DNA of 64,000 nucleotides from Lepisosteus oculatus (GCF_040954835.1 NC_090708.1:27292001-27356000), one strand, 5' to 3'; counted from the first letter of the stretch, positions 46,341 to 58,110 are shown. Translations and numbers: made by a program. Notes: a model not told the origin generated them from the letters alone.

Positions 46341-47764
46341 TGTAGTGGCGAGGCTTAATAATAAGACAGAATTAAGTGTTTCTGAGCTTTCCCAAATTAG
46401 GCCTCATTTCTCTGTTCATCTCTGTGGTGCAGCCACAGAGAAACCATTCATGCAAGGTGATTTAAGGTCCAAGGACAGCTCCCAAAGGGGGATGCACTTA
46501 GCTAAGCCTGGCTATCATGATCAATGGTCACCCATTGGCGCCTATCTGTCTAGGGAGTGCCAGTTGGACATCTGGACTGCATTACTAAGTGTCAGGACTA
46601 AGTGACTCATATCTCACCTTGATCAACCAATCAGGGACTGGTAGGGCCGAGTAACCCACGTGGGACTCTGATGCCCATGGAACTTTCAGCCAATCAATGA
46701 GCTGAAGTTCCTCCAGGTAAAAACAGGCAACACAGAGAGCCTGAGAGATTCAACAAGATTCAGACAAGATTCAGATTCAGATCCAACAATTCTAAAGGGA
46801 ATTCAAAGGAGAATTCCAGGGCAGGACGGCCCAGGAGCAGAAGGCTCCCAAGGGCAGGACATTCTCGCAGCGCGCCTCCTGACCATCCTGAGACTCAGCC
46901 CGGACAACCACGGAACGGCCAGTGTGTCCGAGTGCCAGAACTTTCCTTTGTTCTAAGAGTCTAGAGTTGAGGTTGCCAGAGAGTAACCAGCAGCAGGCCT
47001 CGTGAACAGGTCGGAACTGTGGACAGCTGAATTACTATTCAGAACTAGCTCTTCATCAGGAACGAACCGGTCCTCTTCCTGACTTGCTGGGACCCACAGT
47101 CATCTTTTCTCCTGTGCACAAACTTTGCTAGTTAAAGCCAACAATGAGCATCAGCAGCACACCGTCGCAAGCCGCAGAGCACAGCCTGGCACGGAGCCAG
47201 AGAGCGCGGATTGGACAGCAACAAGCCTGCAACTGTTTCTTTGTGCCCGCAGATGATCTGAATCTCCAAAGATTGGATGAGTATTCAACTTCAATGCATT
47301 ACAGCTCGAGAATTCAATTGTTATCCCAACCAGTTGATATCAATTTAATTCCTAAGAGTTATGTACTTGTTTGAGTATCTAATGTAGAAGTTGTAACCAA
47401 GTTCACTTTACGAAACGGTCTTAATGAATGATATACTGAACGTATTTCCTCTTGATGTGTAACTCTTTGTAACTGATTGAATATATAACGTTTGTATTCT
47501 GATAACCCTCTCGCTAAGATCTGTTAGGTTTATATGCATATTCTATGTATTAATAAATGTATCCTCGTGTATTAGTACCTGTGTGTGCGCGTTGTTTGAG
47601 TTATGTCGCATGGTTGGATTCTAAAGCCATCAAAAGAATCAACTTTGTGATTTACTGCTACAATTAATAATTGTCTCAGTAAATGCCCAAACCCTACAGA
47701 ACTGGTGCCTTCAGAGAGCCACTATGATTACATATTTGGCGTCCCTGAACCGGCTTAATCTACA
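46341..47764 (+). mobile_element. LTR insertion with 4-bp target duplication ATTA and 66 extra bases
   Basis: The insertion starts TGTAGTGGCG and ends AATCTACA, flanked by ATTA (46337-46340 and 47765-47768). The related sequence at 58.3 kb shows the empty site (AACATTATATACA on the reverse strand). The LTR proper ends at 47698 (CCCTACA). 47699-47764 resembles the leader after the LTR at 43619 (CTGGTGCC.. versus TTGGTGTCC..). It is therefore an LTR plus a leader scrap. TATATAA is at 47482-47488 and AATAAA at 47552-47557. Confidence 0.82.
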
Positions 47765-49209
47765 ATTATATACAAACAACAATCATTAAAATTTCTGCTA
47801 TTAGAAATGCTATCAGAAATTAAACCAAATGAATCAGAAGTGTATTGAAATAAAACAACATAAACAAAAAATGGATATTTACACAAAATTACTGAGAAAT
47901 ACAAAAAAACATCATATTATGAATAAGAATTATTGTATAATTTTATATAAACTTACATACATATGTTTGTTCAGGTATATGCCATTTATTGTTAATAAAT
48001 TAAACTTAACCTTGCAAATGTAAAAATACATAAAAATGTAGAAAATGTTTGAGGAAGGTGGAATACTGTGTATATGTGTATATATTGGTGTTTTCAGCTT
48101 CCACTACCACCTGTATGAGTATATATTTATATTCATAGAAAAAAATAATACATTTTAGAAACAGTATTATACTTTGGTTATTTTAATTTCCAGATGGCAC
48201 AATTTCCCTTTGGTTACATTATTCCATATTAAATGGATTCAAAGAAGTAGTACAACAGACCATTTCACTAACATCTAATGCACCACAGGTGAAACTTAGT
48301 GATCTTCTATGAGCACTGAAATGCTAAACTCGGCAAGCCAAATCATGCTTTGGTAAAAAACACCTTGCTTACCATAGTTTAGTGAGTTTTAATGTACATT
48401 CTGGATTGTAGATGTGATACCAGGTGAAGCTGTTTCAAAACTTTCAACTTTATAATCCAGGCAAAAGTGTCACAGATAGAGCTGATGAGATATCAGTTGT
48501 AGGTAGGATGACTGATCGGAATTACAGGTATGCTGCTGTAGAGAAATACACCTGTTAATGCTTTGGGAGACAATGCATAAGCCAGTTAAAGAAGTAAAGA
48601 AGACCTATTTTTGTTTTTGTCAATAGATTCTTTGGCTGACAGCCAAACATGTATTGTTGCAACAATGTTAATTTATAATTTTTCTTTGATATTTTGATAT
48701 TGTATTGTGTTTACTGGACAAAACTCAATTCACCTGTTAATACTGTAAAATCTTTTGTGTACAATTTAACAGTGACAAATTACTGATTGCAGAATTCATG
48801 TGACAGGAAAAATTGATAAATTGTCAATTATGTGTTGGAAGGCTGATTTAATGTACTGTAAGCTGAAATCAAAGGAATAACATGTAAAGTACAGTATATG
48901 CACATACATGTATCAATGTCAAGACCAAACTTGAACAAATATTCTAAATATTTTATTTAAAACTCTGAACTGCACCTAATTATATCTATGTGACACAAAA
49001 GCCAGATCCTGCTTGGATAAACTGCTATCACCATTAACAAGCAGGTTGTTCCTGAGAAAATTTCAGTCAGTACAAAGCTTCAGCACAACCTCCCACTTTT
49101 GCCCAAACAACTATATCACTACAGATGGACACTAAGACAGCAGAAAAACATTGGACACCGATGACAGCCGACAAATCCGATCAGTTGTCTCCTTTGTCTT
49201 CCTGGGCAG
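47765..49209 (-). repeat. Continuation of the interrupted inverted repeat, then gene-free DNA
   Basis: 47765-47870 matches 58220-58325 inverted. 48030-48330 is a very diverged shared block. 48331-49209 shows nothing recognisable. Confidence 0.6.
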
Positions 49210-50583
49210 TATAGTGGTTTTGTGATTTTACTGAGACAATTATTAATTGTAGCAGTAATAACACGGTAGTTTGTTAGAAAATCAATTGTCAGAACAACTA
49301 ACAACGCAAACACACGGATTCAATACACTAAATACATTTATTAAACATAAATTGTGCACCAAACCTATATCAGTCTGCCTGGATACAGGCGGCAGACCTT
49401 ACTGTGAGGGTTATCAATATACAAGGTGCATAATCCCGAAGAGATGCAAACACAAAGAGATACATAACAGAGAATATATTTCAATATATCATTCGGCTAT
49501 ACCAAATCGCTAATCAGTATTATTACCCACTGTTACACTAGACTCAGAAGTAAATACATCATTCATGAATTAAATTGATAACAACTTGTGTTGAAGTAAC
49601 AATTAAATTCTCGAGATGCAATGTAGAACATGGGGTTTACTTATCCACTGTAGGGATTCGGATTACCCGGCATGAACACCAAACCAGCTGACAGGCTCTG
49701 TTTCAGCCTCTGTTCCAGCAGTTGTCCAATAGGCATTGTCCCGGCGTCCTCTGGCTACTGGCCAACCAGTCGAGGTGCAGCTCGGTGTAAGACGGGCGGA
49801 GGAATCTAACTGCTGCGCAGGGCAGTAGTTGCTCCCAGGGGTCTACCAGCAGTCCGGCTGGCTAGTAGAAAGTCTCTATGCACAGAGTGTGACCACGGGT
49901 CCCCGCAAATCACTCTTTTGCACAGGAAGAAATTGGTTAGTTCCCAGTCCAGCACTGCTTCTGAATAAGCTATTCAGGTTGTCGACAAGGGTCCAACTGT
50001 AGGCTGCCATTGATCAAGCGGAGCATTCACGTTGATCGTTGCAGAATTCTTGAGTATGTACGGGATCCTCGGCCTTGCGCTTAGAACAAAGTCCAAGTCC
50101 CAGTGCAGACAACACCAGTTGTCACGTGATTGTCTCTGAGGGTGCGTGAAAATGGCCAAGAAGAGCTCTGACCTGAGCTTGCGCTACCTTTTTGACCAAG
50201 AGACAGATGTGTGCTGATTGGTTGAGAGTTTGGCGGGCATTGGAGACCCACGTGTTGTTACCACGCCCTGCCAGTCCCTAATTGATTGATCAAGGTGAGA
50301 AATTATTCATTTACTCCTGACACTTAGGAATGCAGTCCAGATTTCCTTCTGGCACTCCCTAGACAGATAGGCACCAATGGATGACCATTGATCATGATAA
50401 CCAGGCTTAGCTAAGTGCATTCCCATTTGGGAGCTGCTCCTTATAAAAAGAAAACACCTTAAATCAGCCTGCATGAATAGATTATCTGTGGCTGCACCAC
50501 AGAGATGAAGAGAGAGATGGGGCCTCATTTAAGAAAGCACAGCAACGCTTAATTCTGTCTTATTAACAATCATTGCCGCTACA
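49210..50583 (-). mobile_element. Solo LTR with 4-bp target duplication GCAG
   Basis: Read on the minus strand it starts TGTAGCGGCAATG and ends ACCACTATA (family consensus CCCCTACA). GCAG flanks both sides (49206-49209, 50584-50587). It is a relative of the LTR at 46341, 1374 bp long, with no internal sequence, so it is a solo LTR. The 3' terminal CA has mutated to TA. Confidence 0.87.
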
Positions 50584-50869
50584 GCAGGATTTAAAAATCC
50601 ATAAACAAGCTAGTTATTAGATAAGTAATATTTCAGTATTAACATTGCAGACCCTGAGAACTGACCTATTGTCCTAAACACCTAAACAAAGTTTTTAATA
50701 ACATTTAAATTGTGGTAGTAAAAATGTAATTCTATAGCTTTGAGTATTTAAATTTTGAATAGGTATATGAAACTGATTAACCTTCAAGACAAATTATAGC
50801 ATGTTACATTAAAATCAGTATTGTAACACTTTTATATTTGCATCTTTGTCTTAACATGCTATGTCTATG
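50584..50869. other. Gene-free AT-rich DNA
   Basis: No repeat family or gene recognised. Confidence 0.4.
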
Positions 50870-51114
50870 TCTTTGTAGAACTCAAGTGAAGGTCAGCCAC
50901 TTTGTATCTAGGCAGATGGTTTAATGTGTACTGTTACTTTTGTTGGTTTAAGATGAACTTGTTAGTGTCAATAAAATCACACATCGCTTATTTTGAATCC
51001 ATGTACAGTATAGAGACTGCATTTTATTGTTGATTGATTCCTTACAGCCAATAAAACACTCACACATTTACTGTAACAATATCTAATTGTGCCAGTAAAT
51101 TCACACAACAGTAC
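50870..51114 (+). mobile_element. Old LTR 3' fragment, same broad family
   Basis: It preserves the AATAAAATCACACATCGC region and ends ATTGTGCCAGTAAATTCACA, parallel to the 3' 250 bp of the LTRs at 43619 and 47698. It is heavily diverged. Confidence 0.6.
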
Positions 51115-52440
51115 AACAATAATGAACACTCAGAGAAAAACATAAATAGAAAAGGACATGCACAGGGTATACAATATGATGTATTTATATTTTTAGAAAG
51201 CTTTTTATGATCCTCATTACAGTCAGCATTCAAGTAATGTATGTCATTGGATTGAGAGCTATTTAATGGACAGAAGGCAAAGGTAAGGGGTGAAAATAAT
51301 GCTCGCACTGTGGTGATGTACAGTAATTAGTGGAATATAGAGCACATACAGATGCAGCCATTCAAAATGGGTGAGATATTTCGAGGCATACCCCGGTGGG
51401 CATGTCGCGGTATTACGCAGTGCCACGTGGTTAATCGCGCGTCATTTGACGCTCTGCCGGAAACTATCCGGCGTCACCTTGTAAAACCGCCAGGGGGAGC
51501 TTAAACTCTCATGTACAGCATTTGAGCCTTTAATTTTGAACTGTGTATTACAGCATGTTAATCATCAGTCATTCAAATGTTGGTATATTTTATGAAAGCA
51601 AGATTGCTCAGTTGGACAAGAGTACACAACCTACCTTTATCAGAAATATTTATGCATCAAAGCCTTTACTGAAGATATTACTAATAGTATTTATAATGGA
51701 TGCCTTTGGACAATCTGTATACTCAAAGTAGAATTTCTTTAGCACATTTGTACAAGCACTTGGAATCTGTCCAAGCCATACTTTGTCAGGCATTTTGTTT
51801 TACTTCAATGGGCATAAAAACTTCCTTGCTTTTAACAGGGCGTTTCATAATTTATTATTATTATTATTTTATAGCGTTTGTATTGCATTATTAAATCCGG
51901 TGGCGCTGTGTGTTAGTTTCCTGACTCCCATGTCACATGGTCTGTGATTGAATCCCATGGAACTATGACTTTATTTTTTAACAAACATTTCTTTGAAAAA
52001 ATGAAACGTTTCCCTTGGTCAGAGATTAAATAAAACCTCACTCGCACCAAACAAATTTATATTTCTAAATATCACAACATGATCGAATTTAAGTCTTTTT
52101 AATAACAATGAATAGTCACCTATGCGTTACAAAATATACATTTATATTGATTTGAATCGCGTTTTGATTTAGATCATAAACGCGTGTTTAAATATATGTG
52201 TTTAAAGGCGATATACTGTATAAAAGCGCTGATTCTTATGGAGTGTGTTCCGCCGGGGATTAAAAAAAAATATTTTAAATAAGCTGATAAAGCTTAGACT
52301 AACTGTATTCTAGCCTGTATTACAACAGAACATTGGACAATGCAACATAAATTGCAGAAATGCACTTGGAATCTGTCCAAGCCCTCCTACAAAAATTATT
52401 TAAATTGCGACACTGATCATGTCTCTCCCCCTCAATTCAA
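51115..52440 (+). repeat. TACAGATGCAGCC terminal block and following blocks, tRNA-like unit
   Basis: The terminal block starts at 51347. 51560-51770 is the AT-rich block. 51899-51970 is a tRNA-like unit. 51890-52262 closely matches 61160-61700 apart from an insertion there. No gene is seen. Confidence 0.75.
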
Positions 52441-52501
52441 TTCAATTCAAGGTGTTTTATTTGCATGACAGATGGGTACAAGCAGTGTTGGGTATGTACA
52501 T
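52441..52501 (-). repeat. LINE 3' tail scrap
   Basis: Reverse complement of the tail at 3950-4010 (GCATGACAGATGGGTACA, TTGAATTGAATTG). Confidence 0.65.
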
Positions 52502-52736
52502 TGTGACGCTTACGGCCGAAAGGCACTGTGGAAGAGCCGGCGTATCAGAGCAGGTGACGTCACCGCCCTTCCCTGTGATAGCAGGACTACAGCTACTAGG
52601 CTGTAGAGAGATCTCTCTTTAGCTCACGGGGCTAGGTCACTGCAGAGAGATGCGGGAGTCCCGGGTTCGAGCCCCCAACGGTGGGGGGCCGACCTAATGC
52701 GGCAAGGGCGCCCGCCAGAGCCCCCGTTGCGTTACA
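52502..52736 (+). mobile_element. Short GC-rich element with tRNA-like core and inverted ends
   Basis: It starts TGTGACGCTTACGG and ends CCGTTGCGTTACA, imperfect inverted ends. It encloses a clear B box GGTTCGAGCCCC (about 52664) and an A-box-like GGGGCTAGGTCAC. At 235 bp it resembles a SINE or a miniature LTR-like element. No clear target duplication is visible. Confidence 0.5.
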
Positions 52737-53636
52737 ATATTTTGATATTTACACCCGGCGCGGCACCGAGGGAGCGTCTGCATTTATAACTTAGTTTTTA
52801 AAATTAGTCAGGCAATATGAAGCATCTCCTTTTACTTTTAAGTCCCTTAAATACATTGAGCACAGCTTTCTCACCACTTAAGATTGCTTTTGATACCATC
52901 CTTACACGAAGCAGAAGGGAAATCTTAGTGCCTGAGCATAAAAAGAATAGGAGCATACTGCAACACGTGTGAAGTCCGTAAACAACATTAATTTTGGAAC
53001 TTAAACATACAGTATATGGCTGGTCTCGGTACTTTAAGGAAAACATACACACCAGTATTCCATTTCTCCCTAAACATTTTAAGCATCGAAGTCTTTAACT
53101 AACGTGATACCGGAGTCAACAAATATACTTTTAGAATTTAATTTAAAGGGAATATAATATGGAATCACGTATCTCAAGAAATTAATAACGATATAATTAG
53201 ATTAATGTTGCAAAAGAACTGCAACATTAATAAGATATAATTATATTTGTGTAATTCGTATAATTATATAATGCCAGCGAACTCTTGTTTTTATGTCCAC
53301 TATAACTACGCTGGGCAAACGCCCAGTTCATCTGGCATTTTCTTTTACGCTGCGGGCATTCTCCTGGTCTGTGTCTTCTAGGATAGGATGTCTCCCCATA
53401 CCAGAGATTATGGTAGGGCTTCAGAATGGTGATTGGCTGACACCATCTGACACCCATCTGATTGGAGAAAAAAGACGTGCTGGTTTGCTATACATACAGT
53501 ACTGTACCAGGAAGAGGAATTCTTTCTGTTCGAAACGTGTATTTTAAAAGTTTAAGAAGTAAAAACCTTACAGCGTACACAGATTTCGTTATCTTTGTCT
53601 TATGCATAATAATGTTCACCTCTCTGTCTAGCAAAT
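52737..53636 (+). repeat. Gene-free mosaic
   Basis: 52915-53215 is the shared block with its pre-tRNA part. 53380-53545 is the inverted relative of 19890-20060. No gene is seen. Confidence 0.6.
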
Positions 53637-54275
53637 TAATAATAAACTTTATTTTATATAGCGTTTTAAACGAATAAGTAATTAGATTGCTCATAAACCT
53701 AATCACTTGCTTTTTCTTTTTATTTAGGCTCAGATTTCAACTATAGATCGTATTATTAATAACCATAATAACAACCAACCAACAAAAACAACCATATAAA
53801 CATAATACCAACCAAAAACATAGATAACGACCACAATACAAAATCAAATATATCAAACCATTATACTCTCGCAAATTCCTCCAATTATCATAATCCCTCC
53901 CCTTATGCAAAACCAAACCCTCCTCCCATCCCAGTTTATCCTCTTTATCATCCTCAAAATCTACCTCGATTTTCAACTTAAAGCATTACTGCTTACTGGG
54001 TTTTTGAGGGGGGGGGAGGTGTCTTTCGCTGGAAATCTCGCCTGCTTCCTTTACTCAACCCCCTGTCTGCCGGAGTGCTGGCTGTGACGAATTAAAGCGG
54101 TTTCACAGGTATAATAATACGATCTATAGTTGCAATCTGAGACTAAATATAAAGGAAAAGCATTTTCAGAGAGCAATCACGCTGTGTTTATGTAGAAAAA
54201 GCGATTAGGTTTATGAGCAATCTAATTACCTATTCGCTTAAAACACTATATAAAATAAAGTTTATTTAGAGATGA
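53637..54275. mobile_element. Inverted-repeat element enclosing a G-poor tract
   Basis: The arm 53637-53757 and the reverse complement of 54105-54275 match closely apart from a ~40-bp insertion in the right arm. Both outer ends carry the AAACTTTATTTTATATAGCG tail. The interior holds the G-poor tract and a GTGCTGGCTGTGACGAATTA repeat piece. Confidence 0.78.
53761..53940 (+). other. Strand-asymmetric tract: 5 G versus 57 C in 180 bases
   Basis: Hand count of the plus strand gives no G in the first 60 bases and five in total. Part of it resembles the reverse complement of 25750-25800 with several G-to-A differences. Confidence 0.85.
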
Positions 54276-55384
54276 ATGATCAGTGTTGCAGTTTAAATAA
54301 TTTTCTCAGGAGGGCTTGGACAGATTCCAAGTGCATTTTTGCAATTTACGTTGCAATTTAGAGCTTTCTGGCAAGAGGAGACACCCAAAATATAATGTAA
54401 CATAACAACATAAAAACAATGACAACAATAGTGGCTGGGCAAACTATTTTTTTTATCGAAATACAAAATGAGATACTGTATAATGATGTGCATGAACAAA
54501 GGTATACTGCAATTTTCCTTAGATACACGATTAATGCTTCGTAGGAGGAGGTGCTCTTTTCCTCTAGTCTAACAGTCTGTCCACAAACAAAACATTCCTG
54601 TTAGACAAGAGGAATTGAAAAAAAAACAATTTTGTCAATGAAAACCGGTGTGTGTGTCTCTCTCTGCTGGATGTCCCTCTCACTTTTATTAAAAACACGT
54701 TTGCGATTGTCTGGTATTTAATTTGGTCCCTTTTAACTGTTTTTCGATCTACTGTATTGCTTTGAGATGCCACTTTTAAAGGCAATATGTAAAATAAAGT
54801 TTTTTATTATTGTTATAGAGAAACATGATCAGATTTTCCCTGGTTCAGAAAAAAAGATCTAAAGTGCTACACATTTTCTTAATTCAATGTATTTAAAGCA
54901 GTGAACTACTGTAGGTGTCACATAACATTCAGAAATACAATCACGTATTTGACAAATAAAAACGAATACAATCTAATCCTTCCACGTTTGATCCCAAAAT
55001 CCCAAGAAATATAAATCTTGACGGGTAGAAAGCTATGCCGAAAGTTTATTAAGATACTTAGAAGACAAAGATACTGTATCAATTTATGTTGCATTAGCCT
55101 GATTATGATTAAAAAACACATATAATTAAACACGCATTTGCGATTTAAATCAGAACACGATTTAAATCAATATAAATTTATATCAGTATAAATGTTTTGT
55201 TTTTTCTTTAAAGTACCAAGACCAGCTATATACTGTATGTTTATGTTCCAAAATTAATATCCTTTATGGCCTTCACACGCGTTACAGTACGCTCCTATTC
55301 TTTTTATGCTCATCTACTAAGATTTCCCTTCAGTGGTAAAATGCAATATCTACAACGGGCACAGTAAAGACGTTTACAGTAAGT
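54276..55384 (-). repeat. Gene-free mosaic ending in the inverted shared block
   Basis: 54560-54860 matches 7260-7600. 54940-55200 is an inverted copy of 3130-3330 and 55200-55384 the inverted shared block. No gene is seen. Confidence 0.7.
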
Positions 55385-55540
55385 CTTTCTACGACAAACC
55401 AACAGACCACGAGTGCCCCTGTCGGTCAACCAATTACATCCCGCGGTACCCAACGTCATCTTGCGTCATGATACGCGACACCGCAGCCAATTACCTGTGG
55501 TACGTGTCTGTACCGCGCACTTTGAATGGCTGCATCTGTA
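55385..55540 (-). repeat. Right-end terminal block ending TGCATCTGTA
   Basis: On the minus strand it starts TACAGATGCAGCCATTCAAA and matches the blocks ending at 31970 and 36278. It could pair with the left block at 51347 as ends of one ~4.2-kb element. Confidence 0.68.
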
Positions 55541-55640
55541 TCTCTATTTGGCTGCTCTTCCTAACTTATATCACTTATGTAAATTCTGGCATAGTTTATA
55601 AAGTTAGAAAGATTGCAGATTATATTGAAGTAAGACAAGA

Positions 55641-56027
55641 TGTAAAAAGGGTTAACTTAAGTCAGTTCTGCCTGAAAATTAGACTTCTAAGCAACAGGGG
55701 TTTATGGCAGGAAAGGGGGTTAACTGATAAGGATTCCAGATGCGAGCTAGGAACCCCCTGGGGGCGTAATCTTAAACTGACCATTTGGCCAGGGTCTTTT
55801 AACTGGCCAAATACCATGACCCCCTCCCCTTACCATAACACCAAATGACGTCTGAAGCAGCAAGCAAGGACTATTTAACCTAAAAGTTTGTACCGGCACA
55901 TGGAACAATACTTCGGTTTTGTTGTTTCTTGCAGGAAACAAGACTTCGGCTTTATTGTTCCTTGCATGCAATAAACTCATCTGTTTTACTTCATCTCGGG
56001 ATCCAGAACCTTATTTCTTCTGTTACA
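55641..56027 (+). mobile_element. Possible small LTR
   Basis: It begins TGTAAAAAGGG and ends TTCTGTTACA (inverted ends TGTAA/TTACA), with a TATA-like CTATTTAACC (about 55870) and AATAAA (55970-55975) in LTR order. No target duplication is visible at these exact bounds, so the start is uncertain. Confidence 0.5.
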
Positions 56028-56241
56028 ACAATATCATAATAGGAGTAGTAGCAAACATTTTAGAGACAATAAAGAAAATTAGCAACAGATTTAGATACAA
56101 TTCAAGACTGGGCAAACTTAAGTATAATTCTGTTAAACATTGACTTAACTTTAAAGTACTGAGAATTTAATCAGATTTGACTGCATTAAGTGCTTTGAGA
56201 AGCCACCTTTAAAAGCACTATATAAAATAAAGTTTATTTTT
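56028..56241. other. Gene-free, LINE/SINE tail at 56190-56240
   Basis: Tail motif GCTTTGAGAAGCCACCTTTA. Nothing else recognised. Confidence 0.5.
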
Positions 56242-56667
56242 ATGAATAGCTTTTCAATTCATTTTGTACATTCTACTGATATTCACTCTTTTGCAAAGTC
56301 CAGAATGGAAGTATGAGCTGACAAGGTCCAGAAGTGCTTAATGCAAGATTAATGATAGAGTCATGAAAATGCCCAAACATCTAGTGTAAAATTCCAATAT
56401 TTACTTGATTAAAAATAATATATTAATTAAATATACAGGAACATTTTTTTATTAATTTGCCAAAAAAATTAGCTAACAGGTTATTAACTGCCAATAATTA
56501 AAATCTAAAAAACATAGGATATCATCAAGCAATTATTAAAATACATAGAGCTAGAACACTTCTTACTTTTTCAGTAAACCTAAAACTCAATTAAATGCTT
56601 ATAACTGTGCACTGCTGCCCTGTGTTCCTTTTTCAGAGTGTATTACATTAAAATGTCTTTAACTCTA

Positions 56668-57636
56668 TTATAGACTTGGGTAGACAGTATTCTTTATATT
56701 GCAGTGAGCCTGTAGTCTGAAGTATCTGTAAGCTGCTGCCCTGATTTTTTCATTACTTAAGCTGTAAATGATGGGGTTGAGCAAAGGGGTGAGGAAATAG
56801 TACACTGCACCAATGAAGATGCGTCCTTCTGGGGGGATACTTTCCACTCTCAACCCAATATAGACCACAGCAGCAGATACATAGTACAGGAAGACCACTG
56901 TCATGTGTGAAGAGCACATTGAGAAGGCCTTTTGACGGCTCTCCACAGTTTTCATTTTTATCACTGACCACACAATTCTGCAGTATGTCCATAGGACATA
57001 GAGAAAGGGGATATAGATTACAATCATGGCGACTATCAAGGTATAATTGACTTGACCTGTAACATCACCACAGGCCAATGACATCACAGTGGGGTAGTCA
57101 CAGACAATGTGCAAGACATAATTTGATCCACAGAATGGCAAAGTGCTTGCCAATACTACTGACAAAAGAGGTGCAAGGAAGCCCAGCACCCAGACTATGG
57201 CTGCCATTGTAATACAGACATTGGTGCTCATGATGGTGTTGTAATGCAGTGGTTTCACTACAGCAACATATCTGTCATAAGCCATGGCTGCAACAAGGAA
57301 CTCTTCAACAGCAGCAAATGAGATAAAAAAATACATCTGTGCAAAACAGCCTGGGAAGGAAATACTGCTGCCATGTCCCAGCAGAACCTCTAATAACTTT
57401 GGTATAATGGTTGTCGTCAGACAAATATCTGAGAGGGACAAGTTCCACAGCAGGATGAACATGGGAGAATGGAGTCGGTGGTCCAGGCTTACCAACAGAA
57501 CGATAAGGAGATTGTCCAGGAAGGTGGCCAGGAAGAGGATGAGGAAGACAATGAAGAGTGCATTGTAGTGCTCCTGCAGGCTTGGCACTCCCACAATGAT
57601 GAACTCAGAGTGCAGGGTGACATTGGAGCTGTTCAT
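56668..57636 (-). CDS. Olfactory receptor, intact, 322 aa (paralogue of 20513-21481)
   Basis: A single-exon odorant GPCR, uninterrupted from the ATG at 57636 to the stop at 56668-56670. It keeps MAYDRY (118-123), KAFSMCSSH (236-244), PLLNPIIY (284-291) and the conserved cysteines. Its 22 differences from the paralogue include W107F and N108A in TM3 (108 is position 3.36 counted from R122 = 3.50), I115V, T159S, V209I and F213Y. T197N creates an extra NYT sequon near the outer end of TM5. Changes cluster in membrane segments that line the pocket in this family, so the two may differ in odorant preference; this is inference. Like its partner it has DN in TM1. It most likely represents a local tandem duplication in an OR cluster. 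Confidence 0.96.
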   Translation of the reverse strand: MNSSNVTLHSEFIIVGVPSLQEHYNALFIVFLILFLATFLDNLLIVLLVSLDHRLHSPMFILLWNLSLSDICLTTTIIPKLLEVLLGHGSSISFPGCFAQMYFFISFAAVEEFLVAAMAYDRYVAVVKPLHYNTIMSTNVCITMAAIVWVLGFLAPLLSVVLASTLPFCGSNYVLHIVCDYPTVMSLACGDVTGQVNYTLIVAMIVIYIPFLYVLWTYCRIVWSVIKMKTVESRQKAFSMCSSHMTVVFLYYVSAAVVYIGLRVESIPPEGRIFIGAVYYFLTPLLNPIIYSLSNEKIRAAAYRYFRLQAHCNIKNTVYPSL

Positions 57637-57875
57637 GACTCAGAATTCCAGAGACTCTGACAGGAGACAGGGGTGCCTGGGAGTTAATGCATATTTGCAT
57701 TACTATTGGTTTGATTTCATAGAAGGATATGAAAAAATAAAATATTTATAGAAAATAAACAATTTACAGAAAAGATTTTGTTTTTAGTATTGCCATGCTG
57801 AACATTTTATTTTTATGAATCATCATTGTGTAAAGTACAGTAGTATTATACTGTATAATAAATCTTACCATCCAT

Positions 57876-58110
57876 TTTCTTCCAGTGTCACAGGGAAGCC
57901 AGAGCCTAACCCTGCAAGCAAACGGCAGAAGGTAGGGCACACATCCACCCACCACTTGGCACACCACAGAAAAAAATCACACGCATATACTCACACCAGG
58001 GACAATTTTCTCAAAAGGTGCTAATCTACCAGTATTTCTTTTGTCAATAAGACCAGTATCTTGTTCACATAGGAAAAACATACAAACTCCAAGCAGATAG
58101 TTACCAATGT
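57876..58110 (-). mobile_element. Truncated fish SINE upstream of receptor 2
   Basis: Same insertion as 21714-22012, sharing CCATCC.TTTTCTT.C and AACATACAAACTCC. The tRNA-like head is missing because homology ends at 58110. Confidence 0.72.

Larger units (their letters stand above)
56242..58110 (-). repeat. Olfactory receptor duplication block, copy 2
   Basis: Direct-orientation duplicate of 20125-21955. It has a short extra segment near 56530-56590 and ends inside the SINE that is complete at 21714-22012. Confidence 0.88.

Noticed and set aside
52620..52690. True tRNA gene
   Set aside because: There is a good B box, but I cannot fold a cloverleaf with a matching acceptor stem, and it sits inside a mobile-element-like unit. 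The same holds for the other tRNA-like units.
55333..55848. 171-codon plus-strand open frame
   Set aside because: It crosses the terminal repeat block and the start of the possible LTR; no family resemblance.
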